This document shows positions 26,561 through 36,683 of a DNA stretch of 64,000 nucleotides, in pieces. The notes under the pieces are model-generated. The model saw nothing but the letters and a program-made list of their open reading frames with translations. It was not told the origin of the DNA and ran no database searches. Location: the NCBI RefSeq assembly GCF_002906575.1, contig NZ_CP026313.1, positions 62,001-126,000 on the forward strand. The letters are read 5' to 3'. Position 1 is the first letter of the stretch. Each line of letters starts with the position of its first letter. This DNA is from Salinigranum rubrum. Lineage in GTDB: Archaea > Halobacteriota > Halobacteria > Halobacteriales > Haloferacaceae. The translations under genes and the position numbers were made by a program.

Positions 26561-27916
26561 ATGCAGACGACGTTAGCACTCTCGGGAGACGCAATCATCA
26601 ACAGACGTATTTCGACGTGTGAACGCGAGGGCTTCCTCGCACTCGTCGAGCAGTTCCGCAAAGCAGATATTGGATTCACCCACCTGGAGACGGTGATTCA
26701 CGAGTTCGATCGGGATGACGCCTATCCTGCAGCAGAGGCTGGCGGGACATGGATGGCCTCGCCCGAGTATGTCGCCGACGAGCTCGCCTGGGCTGGGATC
26801 GATGTCGTCTCACACGCGTCCAACCACGCGCTCGATTACTCGTATGGAGCCCTGGCGAACACGTGGGAAGTGCTTGACCGTTCCGGGATCGCCCACGCCG
26901 GAACGGGAGAAAACCTCGGGGACGCGCGGGCACCCGCGTACTTCCAGATCCCAGAGCAACGGGTCGCACTGGTCTCAATGTCGTCGTCGTATCCCCGTTG
27001 GAGTCGTGCGGGGCAGTCGAGGCCGGACGTGATTGGTCGACCCGGCGTCAACCCGCTCCGTTATCACCACGTCGTCGACACAGACACCAAAGTACAGATC
27101 CAGCAAATCGCAGACGCGCTGGGCTGGTGGATCAACGACGCCGGCGACGGTGCGCTGGAACTGAATCCAGCGGGCCTGCACAACACCCGTCTCCGCATAG
27201 AGGAGGCAGACGGTCGAGCGGAGACGACTGTCCCCCACGAAGGCGACCTGAAAGGGAACCTCCGTGCGATCAGTGACGCGGCCACGCAGGCTGACTTCGT
27301 CATCGCGCACCTGCACACCCACGAGTTCCAGCCCGGCGGTGACGTTGGCGACCCCGCAGATTTCGTCTCGCCGGTCTCGAAGGCCTGTATCGACGCCGGC
27401 GCTGACGTGTTTGTCGTGCAGGGAACCCACTCGCCGATTCGCGGCATCGAGCTCTACAAGGGACGGCCGATTTTCCACGATCCGGGCGATTTCTTCCGGA
27501 TGAACGACACAGTCGAGCGTCTTCCAGCGGACTTCTACGACCATTTCGAAGATGGGTTGCCCGGCCATCCCGCGGACGCGACACCCTCCGAGGGCTTTAC
27601 GGCGCGGAAGGGAGGAAGTGGTCCGGGCGCGGATACACCGTGGCTCGGCGTCATCAATCCTCCCGGCGGGTCGATGGCCGGTTCCGAGACCGGTAACGTC
27701 CTCCCCGTCTGCACGTTCGAAGATGGCGAACTGAGCCGGATCGAGGTGTACCCCGGCTATTGGCCCGCCGATCCGTCTGCCGCGAACGTCGGTATTCCAG
27801 AGCGAGCGACTGGAGACGTAGCAGAGCGGATCATCGATGACATCGCGGAGAAATCAGCGGCGTACGGGACCGACGTTCGCTTCGAAGACGGACGGGGCGT
27901 TATCTCAGCCGACTGA
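26561..27916 (+). CDS. CapA-family metallophosphatase-fold protein
   Basis: A 451-residue protein from ATG 26561 with no signal peptide. Motifs in order: LALSGDAIINRRIS (metal Asp), IGFTHLETVIHE, VSHASNHALDYS (Asn-His), FVIAHLHTHEFQP (His), VVQGTHSPIRGIELY (His) and PIFHDPGDFF. All likely metal ligands of the calcineurin-like CapA fold are present. It is closely related to the protein at 58562-59908: both have GGTW, PGVNPLRY, a GWWI motif, and PPGG followed by VLPVC or IVPVC. An aldehyde dehydrogenase gene begins 71 bases downstream on the same strand, the same pairing seen at 58.5-61.6 kb. Capsule synthesis is unlikely without CapB or CapC; a hydrolytic step in catabolism is my inference. 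Confidence 0.75.
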   Translation: MQTTLALSGDAIINRRISTCEREGFLALVEQFRKADIGFTHLETVIHEFDRDDAYPAAEAGGTWMASPEYVADELAWAGIDVVSHASNHALDYSYGALANTWEVLDRSGIAHAGTGENLGDARAPAYFQIPEQRVALVSMSSSYPRWSRAGQSRPDVIGRPGVNPLRYHHVVDTDTKVQIQQIADALGWWINDAGDGALELNPAGLHNTRLRIEEADGRAETTVPHEGDLKGNLRAISDAATQADFVIAHLHTHEFQPGGDVGDPADFVSPVSKACIDAGADVFVVQGTHSPIRGIELYKGRPIFHDPGDFFRMNDTVERLPADFYDHFEDGLPGHPADATPSEGFTARKGGSGPGADTPWLGVINPPGGSMAGSETGNVLPVCTFEDGELSRIEVYPGYWPADPSAANVGIPERATGDVAERIIDDIAEKSAAYGTDVRFEDGRGVISAD

Positions 27917-27955
27917 GGACAAGAGGGGCCATAGCGAGAGCAGAACAATCATAAT

Positions 27956-27965
27956 GGATATAAAC
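27956..27965 (+). promoter_or_regulatory. TATA box, leaderless-type promoter for the aldehyde dehydrogenase
   Basis: GGATATAAAC is centred about 27 bases before ATG 27988. It lies between the CapA stop and the dehydrogenase, so the latter may have its own promoter. Confidence 0.45.
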
Positions 27966-27987
27966 ATCTCACTCATACGTATGAACC

Positions 27988-29480
27988 ATGGTATCTGTGG
28001 ACATCCCAGCGGAGCCGGAATCGTACGAGATGCTGATAGACGGAGAACACGTCCAAGCCGATTCGGGGACAGACTGGAGGTGTCGTTTCCTTTCACAGGC
28101 GACGTATGGGCGTCGGTTCCGATGGGCGGCGAAGAAGACATCGACCGAGCAGTCGCGTCGTCTCGGCGCTGCTACGAGAGCGACGAGTGGCAGTCGCTGA
28201 CGGCAACCGAACGGGGCGAGCTACTTGACGCGCTGGCCGACGAGATCGAAGCTAACATCGACCGGTTGTCTAGGGCCGAAACACTGGCCAACGGGAAGCT
28301 CCTGAGTGCGATGCGCTCACAGGTCGAGTCCTTACCCGGGTGGTACCGCTACTACGCCGGACTCGCCGATAAGGTGACCGGCGACACGATCCAGTCTGAC
28401 AAAGAGCGAATGTTCACCTTCACGCTCACCGAACCATACGGCGTAGTGGGTGTCATCACCCCGTGGAACTCGCCGCTCATGTTGGCGACGTACAAGCTTG
28501 CACCTGCCTTCGCGGCCGGCAACACCGCAGTGCTGAAACCCTCGGAGATCACGCCCGTTTCGGCGATCATGCTGGCCGAACTTGCCCTCGACGCCGGCTT
28601 CCCACCTGGCGCGTTGAATGTGGTGACCGGATACGGCGATGCCGGTGCCGCCCTTTCGACACACGACAACATCGACAAAGTCGCGTTTACCGGCGGCACC
28701 GACACCGGGAGCAAAGTCGGCGCTGCCGCTGGGAAGAACATCATTCCCGCCACGCTCGAACTCGGTGGGAAGAGCGCGAATATCGTATTTCCAGACGCCG
28801 ACCTCGACAACGCGGTAGTCGGTGCAGTCAAAGGAATTTTCGCCGCAACCGGCCAGACCTGTATCGCTGGGTCGCGGCTGTTCCTCCACGAGTCGATTCA
28901 CGACGAATTCGTCGATCGGCTCGTAGAGCGTGCCGAATCGCTCGCTCTAGGCGATCCCCGAGACGAGAATACCGAGATGGGGCCGGTCGCCTTTGACGGC
29001 CAGTTCGAGAAAGTCCAGAAGTACGTCGACATCGGCAAAGAAGAAGCGACGCTCGTGACCGGCGGGGAGCAACGAACGGATCTCTCGGGCGAACTCTTCT
29101 ACGCACCAACGATTTTCACCGGCGTCGAGAACGACATGCGCATCGCACAGGAGGAAATCTTCGGTCCGGTGCTCAGCGTTCTTACCTACGAAGATGAGGA
29201 GGAAGTCATCGAGCTTGCGAACGACACGGAGTATGGGCTCGCCGCTGGCGTCTGGACCGAGAACGTCCGGCGCGCGATACGGGTGAGTTCGAAACTTGAA
29301 GCCGGTGTCGTGTGGGTGAACGCCTACCGCGAGTCGTCGTTCACCACGCCCTCGGGCGGGTACAAAAAGAGCGGGATCGGGATCGAAAAGGGGAAAGACG
29401 CCATCGAGCAGTACATTCAGCGAAAGAGCGTCTGGATCGAGACCGAAGGAATTGTCAGCGATCCGTTCAAGTTGATCTGA
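27988..29480 (+). pseudogene. NAD(P)-dependent aldehyde dehydrogenase, single-base frameshift near the N-terminus
   Basis: The start MVSVDIPAEPESYEMLIDGE is in one frame; after ADSG the signal moves to DRLEVSFPFTGDVWASVPMG in another. Adding one G to the GGGG near 28070 restores a continuous 497-residue protein, the normal length. The rest is intact: VGVITPWNSPLMLATYKLAP, FTGGTDTGSKVGAAAG (NAD binding), TLELGGKSANIVFP with the catalytic Glu, GQTCIAGSRLFLHE with the catalytic Cys, and EEIFGPVLSVLTY. It would oxidise an aldehyde to the acid. It sits between a CapA gene and a zinc alcohol dehydrogenase on the same strand, a likely alcohol-aldehyde-acid sequence. Given the homopolymer site and otherwise perfect gene, a sequencing error is quite possible. 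Confidence 0.85.
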
Positions 29481-29569
29481 TCACTGGATATTTTTCTCGA
29501 AGGGATCGAATGCCAAGAACGGTCGCTCACAGCGACTGAAACAACCGTTTCCGGGGAATACCTCCGGAA

Positions 29570-29580
29570 CGTTTATGTAC
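29570..29580 (+). promoter_or_regulatory. TATA-like box, leaderless-type promoter for the zinc alcohol dehydrogenase
   Basis: CGTTTATGTAC is centred about 32 bases before ATG 29608. It supports starting the protein at MALPESVRAAVV rather than at the in-frame ATG 29575, which lies inside this element. Confidence 0.4.
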
Positions 29581-29607
29581 TATGGTGTGGTCATTTGTGC
29601 CAAGGTT

Positions 29608-30711
29608 ATGGCACTCCCTGAATCAGTGAGAGCGGCAGTAGTCGACGAACCGGGCCACATCACTATCCAAGAGTTCGATATGCCCGAGGTCGGGACAGAC
29701 GGCCTCTTACTCGAAGTCGAGATGACTGGCGTATGTGGCACTGATCCAAAGATCTACGAGCACAAGCGGGCGGACGTAACACTCCCCGTCATCCCCGGCC
29801 ATGAGATGGTCGGGCGCGTCGCCAAGATCGGCGACGACGCGCGAGAGATGTACCACGTCGATGTAGACGACCGGATCGTCGCGCGCCCGCAGATTGCCTG
29901 CGGCCAGTGTGAAGAGTGCTTTACGAACGGCCCGATCTTCTGCGAGCATGGACGAAACTACGGCATTACGGTTCCGTCGACCGAGCCACCTCACCTCTGG
30001 GGAAGCTACAGCGAGTACATGTACATTGCGCCCGTCTCCTCGGTCATCAAAATCTCCGACTCCGTTACCCCGGAAGCCGCAATTCTCGGTCCGGCAGTGC
30101 TTGGAAATAGCATTCGCTGGACGCAAGAAGGCGCAGATCTCTTTGCGAATCCCATCGTCATTCAGGGGCCGGGTCCACAGGGACTCGGTGCAGTCATCGC
30201 CGCCAAAGAGGCCGGTGCGTCGCCGATCATCATAACCGGCGTCAACGGTGACGAGGCCAGACTGGAGATGGCGGAGCAGCTCGGGGCGGACTTGACAATC
30301 AATGTATCGGAGCTGGATGGACCACTGGAAAACGAAGTCCGGGACGTGCTGGACGGCAAGCTGTCCCCGCGAGTACTAGACACGACTGGACATCCAGCGG
30401 GGATGCAGAACTCGCTAGACGTGGTCGGGAGAGAAGGGACGGTCGTCATGATCGGACAGGGTGGCGCAGGCGTCGAAACTCCCGTCGAATTCGATAGTCT
30501 CATCTCGCGAGACGTGACGATAGAGAACTTCCGGTCGCATCGAATTCCGCACGCACGCCAGGCAATGCGATTTATCGAAGAGACCGACTACCCGTTAGAG
30601 GATCTCGTGACACACGTCTTCGACCTCGACGATGCGGAGAAAGCTATCAAGACGGTCATGGGTGAGGAGGATGTGGACGAACCGCCGATCAAAGTCGTGA
30701 TCGAGCCGTAA
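29608..30711 (+). CDS. Zinc-dependent MDR alcohol/polyol dehydrogenase
   Basis: A 367-residue protein from ATG 29608 (MALPESVRAAVVDEPGHITI). The catalytic zinc ligands appear in GVCGTDPKIYE and IPGHEMVGRV, the structural zinc site as CGQCEECFTNGPIFC (four Cys), and the Rossmann motif as QGPGPQGLGAVIAAK near residue 190. EFDSLISRDVTIENFRSHRI and a C-terminal FDLDDAEKAIKTVMGE are typical of the sorbitol/threonine dehydrogenase branch. It probably oxidises a secondary alcohol or polyol with NAD(P). It follows the aldehyde dehydrogenase by 127 bases on the same strand. Substrate unknown. Confidence 0.85.
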   Translation: MALPESVRAAVVDEPGHITIQEFDMPEVGTDGLLLEVEMTGVCGTDPKIYEHKRADVTLPVIPGHEMVGRVAKIGDDAREMYHVDVDDRIVARPQIACGQCEECFTNGPIFCEHGRNYGITVPSTEPPHLWGSYSEYMYIAPVSSVIKISDSVTPEAAILGPAVLGNSIRWTQEGADLFANPIVIQGPGPQGLGAVIAAKEAGASPIIITGVNGDEARLEMAEQLGADLTINVSELDGPLENEVRDVLDGKLSPRVLDTTGHPAGMQNSLDVVGREGTVVMIGQGGAGVETPVEFDSLISRDVTIENFRSHRIPHARQAMRFIEETDYPLEDLVTHVFDLDDAEKAIKTVMGEEDVDEPPIKVVIEP

Positions 30712-30894
30712 TCAGGCGCCTGAACCGTGGTCTACGAGGGAATGGACGGTCGACGACGGTGTACGAGACAGATTGAAACACCGCGAATATCGACTGTCGT
30801 CCGGCAAGACGCTCGGGTCCACTTTGCTGCGAACGTGAAATGGCATGGTTCGGGATCAAAAGCGTCTGAACCATCTGTCTACGGAGACTCTCGT

Positions 30895-31511
30895 TCGGGG
30901 TAGAACTCGCCTTCGCTTTGCTCTTTGCGCTACTGATCGGCACCGCGAGTATCTTTTTGCGTCGCGGCCTCGAACACGGCTCGTTCGCCGTACTCCCCGG
31001 GTTCTTCCTTGCGATCAGTTCACCAATCTTCCTGCTTCTCACCGCTGTCACCACCGGGTTCGTGAACACTCCGGTTCTGGGAATCGCGTACGCAGGGATT
31101 GGTGCGGTCATCGGCTCGATCGTGTGCCGATCACTATATTTTCTCGGGATCGCGCACCTCGGTCCCGGGAAGCCACTCTTGATCAACGCCGTCTCACCAC
31201 TGTTCAGGGCCCTCTTCGCCTAGATCGTGCTGGGCGACGATCACTTACCTCACGATGCTTGGAACCCTCGCCATCGTCGTAGGTATCATCGCGCTCTTGA
31301 AGGACGTACGCACGCAGGCAGAGCGTGCTGATCGCTCACTTCTCGTCGTACTCTATCCGGTCAGGAGCGCACTGTTCGCAGCGATCGCGGTCATATTCCG
31401 AAAGCTCGCTCTCTCGGGTGGTATCGTCCCCGTCTCGAAGTCGTTACCGGATGGACTGCAATCGGTTTGAGTGTTTTCGTCGGAGGAGCGATACTGGTCG
31501 TACACGGGTGA
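30895..31511 (+). pseudogene. EamA/DMT-type transporter remnant
   Basis: Hydrophobic segments typical of EamA exporters are present: ELAFALLFALLIGTASIFLR, LPGFFLAISSPIFLLLTAV, IAYAGIGAVIGSIVCRSLYF and LLINAVSPLFRALFA, then an in-frame TAG at 31221-31223. The frame then changes (LGTLAIVVGIIALLKDV, ALFAAIAVIFRKLALSGG) and changes again to TGWTAIGLSVFVGGAILVVH before TGA at 31509. Only about 200 of ~290-300 residues are traceable, and the start is not identifiable. No function is expected. The gap 31512-31652 holds nothing recognised. Confidence 0.6.
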
Positions 31512-31652
31512 TGCATTTCGCAGTGAGAGGTATCCCGTCAGATTCTCAGGCAGCACGACAGAAGTCGTGAAAGAAGTGATAAGACCCAATCGGGACAGAT
31601 ACAACGTGAATATCCACCATGCTTAATAGTACGCAATCGGTTGAATTAACCC

Positions 31653-33035
31653 ATGGCAGGAGCCACAGCGGATCTCGTAGAGATCTGTAACTCGATCGAA
31701 TATGAATCGCTCCCGGACTCGACAATCCGGGCGACCAAGAAACTGGTTCTTGATACGCTGGCCTGTTCGGTCGGTGGGTATGGGGCTGAGCCCTGTGAGA
31801 TTGTTCGAGAATACGTCAAAGAGCGCGGCGGCGACGAGGCGACGATCCTCGGCGAGACCGATTCCGTCTCTATCGAAGGGGCGTCACTAATCAACTGCAC
31901 CTACGCACGGTATCTCGATATCAACGACGTGTACTGGTCCTCGGCCGGTGACGCGGGCCATCCGAGTGGGAATATTCCACTGGCACTGGCCGTCGCGGAA
32001 CACGAAGGCGCGAGTGGCAAAGAACTCGTTGAGGCAATTGTCGGGAGCTACGAGGCTCAACTCCGTCTGTACGAAGCACCGAAGGTCTCGACGTTCACTG
32101 AAGTCGGATGGGACCACACGTCGGCAGCACACATTTCTTCGCCGATCGCGGCCGGGATGCTCATGGGACTGGACAACGAGCAGCTGCTCAATGCGGTCGG
32201 GATCGCTGGCAGCTCTGTGGTCCTAGGTGAGTTGCGAGTCGGGGATATCTCGATGATCAAAGCGCCCGCCTTTGGCTTTGCCGCCGAGCGGGGAGTCGAG
32301 GCGGCGAAACTTGCCAGAAAGGGATTCACAGGACCGAAAAAGATCATCGAAGGGAACCGAGGCTATCTCCAGATGCTGGCTGGCGGTGGGAACGAGGCAC
32401 TCTTCTCGGAACCACCCGAGGAGTACCTCCTCGAGGGCGCCTGTATCAAACGCTATCCTGCAGCGTACGTCATGAACACACCAATCCAGACGACACTCGA
32501 ACTCGTGACCGAAAACGACATTCACCCCGAAGAAGTCGAGTCGGTTCACGTCGAGACGTTCGGCTGGCTGCTCGAAGACATGGTCGAAGGCATGGGCGAC
32601 ACGCCACGAACCCACCCCGAAAACAAAGAGACCGCCGATCACAGCCTGCCATACGTCACCGCCGTCTCGATCCTCGACCGCGAACTCGGTCTCGGCCAAT
32701 TCACGCCGGAACGGATCGCAAGTGACGACGTTCGCGAGATGATGGACCGCATCACGTTCGAACAGCGCGAGGAATTCGAACAGTACTGGCCTGAGAGCTA
32801 TCCCGTCACAGTCACCATCCAGACGACAGACGGAGAAACGTACGACCACCACCGCAAGTACGCGACAGGCGACCCGAGAGAGCCGTTATCGTTTGATCAG
32901 ATCGAGGAGAAGTTCGCTTCCCTTGGCGACGAGGTTTACTCCGACGAACGTCGCAAACAAATCGCCGACGTCATCCGGAATCTTGAGGAACTCGACGACG
33001 TAAGTGAACTGCTCGAACTGTTCGTCACCAAATAA
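31653..33035 (+). CDS. MmgE/PrpD family protein (2-methylcitrate dehydratase / cis-aconitate decarboxylase superfamily)
   Basis: A 460-residue protein starting MAGATADLVEICNSIEYESL. Family phrases include KKLVLDTLACSVGGYGAEPC, NCTYARYLDINDVYW, GDAGHPSGNIPLALAVAEHE, NAVGIAGSSVVLGELRVGDI and KRYPAAYVMNTPIQTTLELV, with KETADHSLPYVTAVSILDRE near the C-terminus. The length is normal. Known members are 2-methylcitrate dehydratase (PrpD), cis-aconitate decarboxylase and iminodisuccinate epimerase, so the reaction cannot be fixed. Lack of PrpB/PrpC neighbours argues against the methylcitrate cycle. It stands alone on the plus strand between the EamA remnant and the convergent ABC importer genes. A broken relative lies at 52.9-54.2 kb. 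Confidence 0.9.
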   Translation: MAGATADLVEICNSIEYESLPDSTIRATKKLVLDTLACSVGGYGAEPCEIVREYVKERGGDEATILGETDSVSIEGASLINCTYARYLDINDVYWSSAGDAGHPSGNIPLALAVAEHEGASGKELVEAIVGSYEAQLRLYEAPKVSTFTEVGWDHTSAAHISSPIAAGMLMGLDNEQLLNAVGIAGSSVVLGELRVGDISMIKAPAFGFAAERGVEAAKLARKGFTGPKKIIEGNRGYLQMLAGGGNEALFSEPPEEYLLEGACIKRYPAAYVMNTPIQTTLELVTENDIHPEEVESVHVETFGWLLEDMVEGMGDTPRTHPENKETADHSLPYVTAVSILDRELGLGQFTPERIASDDVREMMDRITFEQREEFEQYWPESYPVTVTIQTTDGETYDHHRKYATGDPREPLSFDQIEEKFASLGDEVYSDERRKQIADVIRNLEELDDVSELLELFVTK

Positions 33036-33159
33036 CGGACTCACTGGGTAAATCGATCACTTCTTCTGTGCGGTAATTAGGGCAACAAGTGGTGCGGTGC
33101 AGTGTGGCGACCAACTAGTTGAAAGCGCAGAAATCGAATCAAAAGTAGAAGTGACCGAT

Positions 33160-34053
33160 CTAGACCCTGAGGTCGAATCCGGCCAAGATGTACTTACTCA
33201 GCGCGAACACGATGATGAACGGCGGGATCATCGCGACCAACGACCCAGAGAACAATAGCCCCCAGAACACCTGTTGTGAGAGGCGCAGGGAGTCAAGTCC
33301 GACGGTGAGAACCGTCTTCGATGGGTCGGTGGTCAAAATAAGCGCGTAGGTGAAGTCGTTCCAAGAGAACGCGAAGGTAAACAGCGCCGTGGTGACGATC
33401 CCTGGCGCAGCAGCCCGGAACGAGACGTCGTACATCGTCCGCAGGCGAGAGGCACCAGAGATCCACGCACTCTCTTCGTATCGTTTGGGCACTGTCTGGA
33501 AGTACTGCCACATCACCCAGATCCCGAACGGCAGCGTCAGTGAGACGTGTGCGAGGATCAGCCCGATACGCGTGTTCGTCAGACCAAGGAAGTCGTAGAT
33601 GACGAAGTACGGGATGGCAAGCATGATCGGAGGGAACATGTAGCTAAACAACAGCAGGTTCGCGATATACTTCTTGTAAGGTACGTGATATCGCGTGAAG
33701 CCGTATCCTGCAAGCGGTGCGAAGATACATGTTAGGGTGATCGTACTGGCCGTAATGAGCGTGCTGTTCATCAACCACATCGGGAACTGCGTCGTCGTGA
33801 ACAGTCGTGTGAAGTTATCGAGCGTCGGGTTTGCCGGGAAGAACTCCGGCGGGAGGTTCATGATGACCCCGATGGGCTTGAACGAAGCGAGTGCAACCCA
33901 GTAAATCGGGAAGCCGAATACGACGAGGCAGAACGTGACGATGATCCCGATACCGAGTCGCTTGCCGACCGATCCTGCAGTGAAGCGGTCGGTCGCAAAG
34001 TCGAACCAGTTACTCGCCTGTTCCTCTTGACCCGTGGCTTCTGATGTCGTCAT
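33160..34053 (-). CDS. ABC transporter permease, carbohydrate type (MalG/UgpE-like)
   Basis: A 297-residue inner-membrane permease. Six membrane helices can be traced, from IGIIVTFCLVVFGFPIYWVA to LVAMIPPFIIVFALSKYILA. The cytoplasmic EAA loop appears as EESAWISGASRLRTMYDVSF, the docking site for the ATPase. The N-terminus is hydrophilic (MTTSEATGQEEQASNWFDF). Its start overlaps the stop of the partner permease (ATGA at 34050-34053). It forms an importer with the permease at 34050, the solute-binding protein at 35014 and the ATPase at 36684, probably for a sugar, sugar alcohol or glycerol-phosphate-like solute. Confidence 0.9.
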   Translation of the reverse strand: MTTSEATGQEEQASNWFDFATDRFTAGSVGKRLGIGIIVTFCLVVFGFPIYWVALASFKPIGVIMNLPPEFFPANPTLDNFTRLFTTTQFPMWLMNSTLITASTITLTCIFAPLAGYGFTRYHVPYKKYIANLLLFSYMFPPIMLAIPYFVIYDFLGLTNTRIGLILAHVSLTLPFGIWVMWQYFQTVPKRYEESAWISGASRLRTMYDVSFRAAAPGIVTTALFTFAFSWNDFTYALILTTDPSKTVLTVGLDSLRLSQQVFWGLLFSGSLVAMIPPFIIVFALSKYILAGFDLRV

Positions 34054-34988
34054 TCTACTTCAACCTCCTCACCGGGTTTCGTTATCCCGAGCCAGATCAC
34101 GCCGAACGTGGCAAGGATCAGGAATAGCATCGTCGTCACGGCCGCAGCCGTCCCGAACTCGAACAGTCGGAACGCCTGACGGTAGCCGTAGATGACCATC
34201 GTCGTGGTGGCACCGAAGGGACCACCACCGGTCAGCGGGAAGATCGCATCGAACTTGGTGAACATGAAGATGACGCGGAGGAAAACGATCAGGTAAACCA
34301 TGTTCTTAATATTCGGCCACGTCACGTCGAAGAACCGCCGAACCATTCCCGCGCCGTTGATCTGTGCGACTTCGTACATCTCCGAACTAATTGATTGTAG
34401 TCGGGCCAGAACGATGAACACGACGAAGATCGTGTACTTCCAGCTTGACGCCCAGACGACCGTGTGCATCGCGAGCCCTTCCTCGGAGAGGAAGCCGACC
34501 GGTTGCTCAACGAGATTGGTCGTCGTAAGGAACCAGTTGACCGTCCCGAAGGTCTCGTTGAACAGCCAAGCAAAAATCAGTGCGATGATCGCCGTCGGCA
34601 CTAGATACGGCAGCAGGATGAGCGCCCGGATAATGTTCTCGAACTTAAAAGTCTCGTTGAGCACGAGGGCGATTAGGATGCCGAGCACCATCTGTAGGAC
34701 GACCGAGTACCCGGCGTATACGGCACCGATGGCCACCGAGTCCCAAAATGCTGGCTGAGCGATGAGTTCCTGATAATTCTGGAGACCGACCCACTCGAAC
34801 GCGCCCGTCTGTGGATCCCACGTCGTGAAACCGAGATAGATCCCGAAGAGAACGGGCAGCGCAACGAGGAACACCCAGACTAGCAGGACAGGCGAGACGA
34901 GGATTATCCCGCCCCACCGATCCGACTGGAGGACGCCGTTCACCCGTTTACCAACGTCTTTGATAAACGATGGGTATGTTTGAGACAT
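34050..34988 (-). CDS. ABC transporter permease, carbohydrate type (MalF/UgpA-like)
   Basis: A 312-residue permease starting MSQTYPSFIKDVGKRVNGVL. Helices include GIILVSPVLLVWVFLVALPV near residues 27-46 and a C-terminal TTMLFLILATFGVIWLGIT. The EAA-type loop is YEVAQINGAGMVRRFFDVTW near residue 215. FPLTGGGPFGATTTMVIYGY is a common UgpA/MalF phrase. It lies 25 bases after the solute-binding protein gene and overlaps the next permease by four bases, so the cassette is one operon. Confidence 0.9.
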   Translation of the reverse strand: MSQTYPSFIKDVGKRVNGVLQSDRWGGIILVSPVLLVWVFLVALPVLFGIYLGFTTWDPQTGAFEWVGLQNYQELIAQPAFWDSVAIGAVYAGYSVVLQMVLGILIALVLNETFKFENIIRALILLPYLVPTAIIALIFAWLFNETFGTVNWFLTTTNLVEQPVGFLSEEGLAMHTVVWASSWKYTIFVVFIVLARLQSISSEMYEVAQINGAGMVRRFFDVTWPNIKNMVYLIVFLRVIFMFTKFDAIFPLTGGGPFGATTTMVIYGYRQAFRLFEFGTAAAVTTMLFLILATFGVIWLGITKPGEEVEVE

Positions 34989-35013
34989 GCAAACAATGGT
35001 ACCGAGGGCAGGC

Positions 35014-36442
35014 TTAGCTGTTCCGGTACTCGCCGATCATTCCGTTGAGCTCATCGATAGCGGTATTCACCGCCTGCTGAGGCGTCCGGCGCCCCTCGAT
35101 AGAGTTCGAGATAGCCTTCGAGGCAACCTGCTTGGTTGCGAGAATTTCATACCATCCGACAAATGGCGGGTTCTGGTACTGCGGGACCGTCCGGAAGTTC
35201 GAGTGCTCCTCGTAGATCATATCACGGAAGTCGAGGTGTTGTGAGACGATTTCGTTGTCTTCGTACTCGTCGGTCTTGAGGACGTCCCGGTTGGTCGGGC
35301 AGAAGTGGAACGGAACGGCGTGCAGGTACGTAATGAACGCATCGCTCGTCATGAAGTACCTGATGAAGTCGAAGACGAGATCCTTGTTCTCGCCTTCTGG
35401 CACGGCGAAGCCGTTACTGCTCATGTTGAAGATACGGTTCGGCCGGTCTTCGAGCGGGAACATGGTGATCTGCGTATTATTGATGAGATCTGTTGCCTCG
35501 CGCTCGTGGAGGGAATTAAGCAGTCGCGGGGAGTACCGCTGGATCGCGACCTGCTCGTTGGCGTAGGATTCAAGCTTGTCCGTCCAGCCCCAAGTTGGGC
35601 CGGTGCCGGCGACTTCCCCCAGTCGCGGTAGTATCTGAGAGCCTCAAGCATGTTCGCCGTGTTCGGTTCGTCGTCGAGAGCAACCTGAATGACACCGTCG
35701 GAGTCCCGCGCGAACCAGTTCGCGTTGTTCGACTTGATATCCGACTGATGATACCACATCGAGGAGAACACCTCGGGGTTCGTCGCCAGCACCATGTTCT
35801 GCATATTCTGGCCTTCGAGGTGGTCACGGAGATCGGCGTGGACCTGTAGGTTCTCTTCCCACGTGGTCGGAACCGAAAGTCCCGCCTCTTCGAGGACATC
35901 AATTCGGTGATACTGGAACGAGGGGACCAGTGACGTGGGAATCGTCGGAACCTTCCCGCCTTCGAGTACCACGAGGAGCTCTTCTGGAAGGGATGAAATT
36001 TCGTCGGTCACCGGCGAATGATCGGCCAGCTGCTGGTGGAACCTGATCAGGTTCTGCCCGTTCCCGAAATATAGATCCTCTGTATCACCAGTCGCCATCT
36101 GCGTGTTCAGCTGGTTCTGCATCGCCGTGTCACCGGGGAAAGTCATATTACGGGAGACGTTCTGGTCGATGCCGTCCGCCCAGTTGTCAAACGCGGATGT
36201 AAACGCGTCCTGGGTGGAGGGGTTCCCCCACCGATCATCAGGCTCAGTTCGACCGAAGAACCGCCACCAGTGCTCCCGCCGTTGCCGCCGCTACCACCGT
36301 TGCCGCCGCTACCACCGTTGCCGCCGCTACCACCGTTGCCGCCGCTACCACCGTTGCCGCCGCTACCGTCGTCACTCGTACATCCTGCTAACGCGATGAC
36401 GCCCGCAGCACCAGCGCTTTTTACGAAATTTCGTCGATTCAT
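35014..36442 (-). pseudogene. ABC transporter solute-binding lipoprotein, two single-base frameshifts
   Basis: It begins MNRRNFVKSAGAAGVIALAG with a twin-Arg motif and lipobox (ALAGC), then a Gly/Asn/Ser repeat linker. The reading continues VELSLMIGG, shifts at a C5 run (36225-36229) to NPSTQDAFTSAFDNWADGID and ENLQVHADLRDHLEGQNMQN, and shifts again at a C5 run (35616-35620) to EVAGTGPTWGWTDKLESYAN, ending NGMIGEYRNS at 35014. Restoring one base at each run gives a normal ~476-residue protein; the span is exactly two bases short. RYFMTSDAFITYLHAVPFHF is typical of sugar-binding proteins. It would capture the substrate outside the cell for the two permeases. Sequencing error is plausible. Confidence 0.85.
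36274..36366. repeat. 18-bp tandem repeat encoding a (GGNGGS)n linker
   Basis: About five copies of CCGTTGCCGCCGCTACCA follow one another inside the solute-binding protein gene. On the coding strand each gives GGNGGS, the flexible tether after the lipid-modified Cys. Such repeats change copy number by slippage. Confidence 0.85.
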
Positions 36443-36683
36443 GCCACTCTGGACAGACTCGCGTCCTGCCATAACTGAGGTCCAGCATCTATCATTATAA
36501 ATGTATTGGTATTTGAGAATCGATAATGTATGAATAAAACACCTGATTGATAGATCGAAGTGAGTCGAGTGCATTTTGTTCCGGGCAGATTAGGACGTAG
36601 CCAACCCATCCGATTCAACTGAAAATCAAGCAACACCTCACCGAACGTAATATCAGCAGCTTGAATGTAACAGTAGTTCCGGA

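Noticed and set aside
31653-33035. Calling this gene prpD of the methylcitrate cycle
   Set aside because: PrpB and PrpC homologs are absent from the window, and the MmgE/PrpD family covers several reactions.
36274-36366. Direct repeats that might suggest a CRISPR array
   Set aside because: The 18-bp units are head-to-tail with no spacers and encode a GGNGGS linker in frame.
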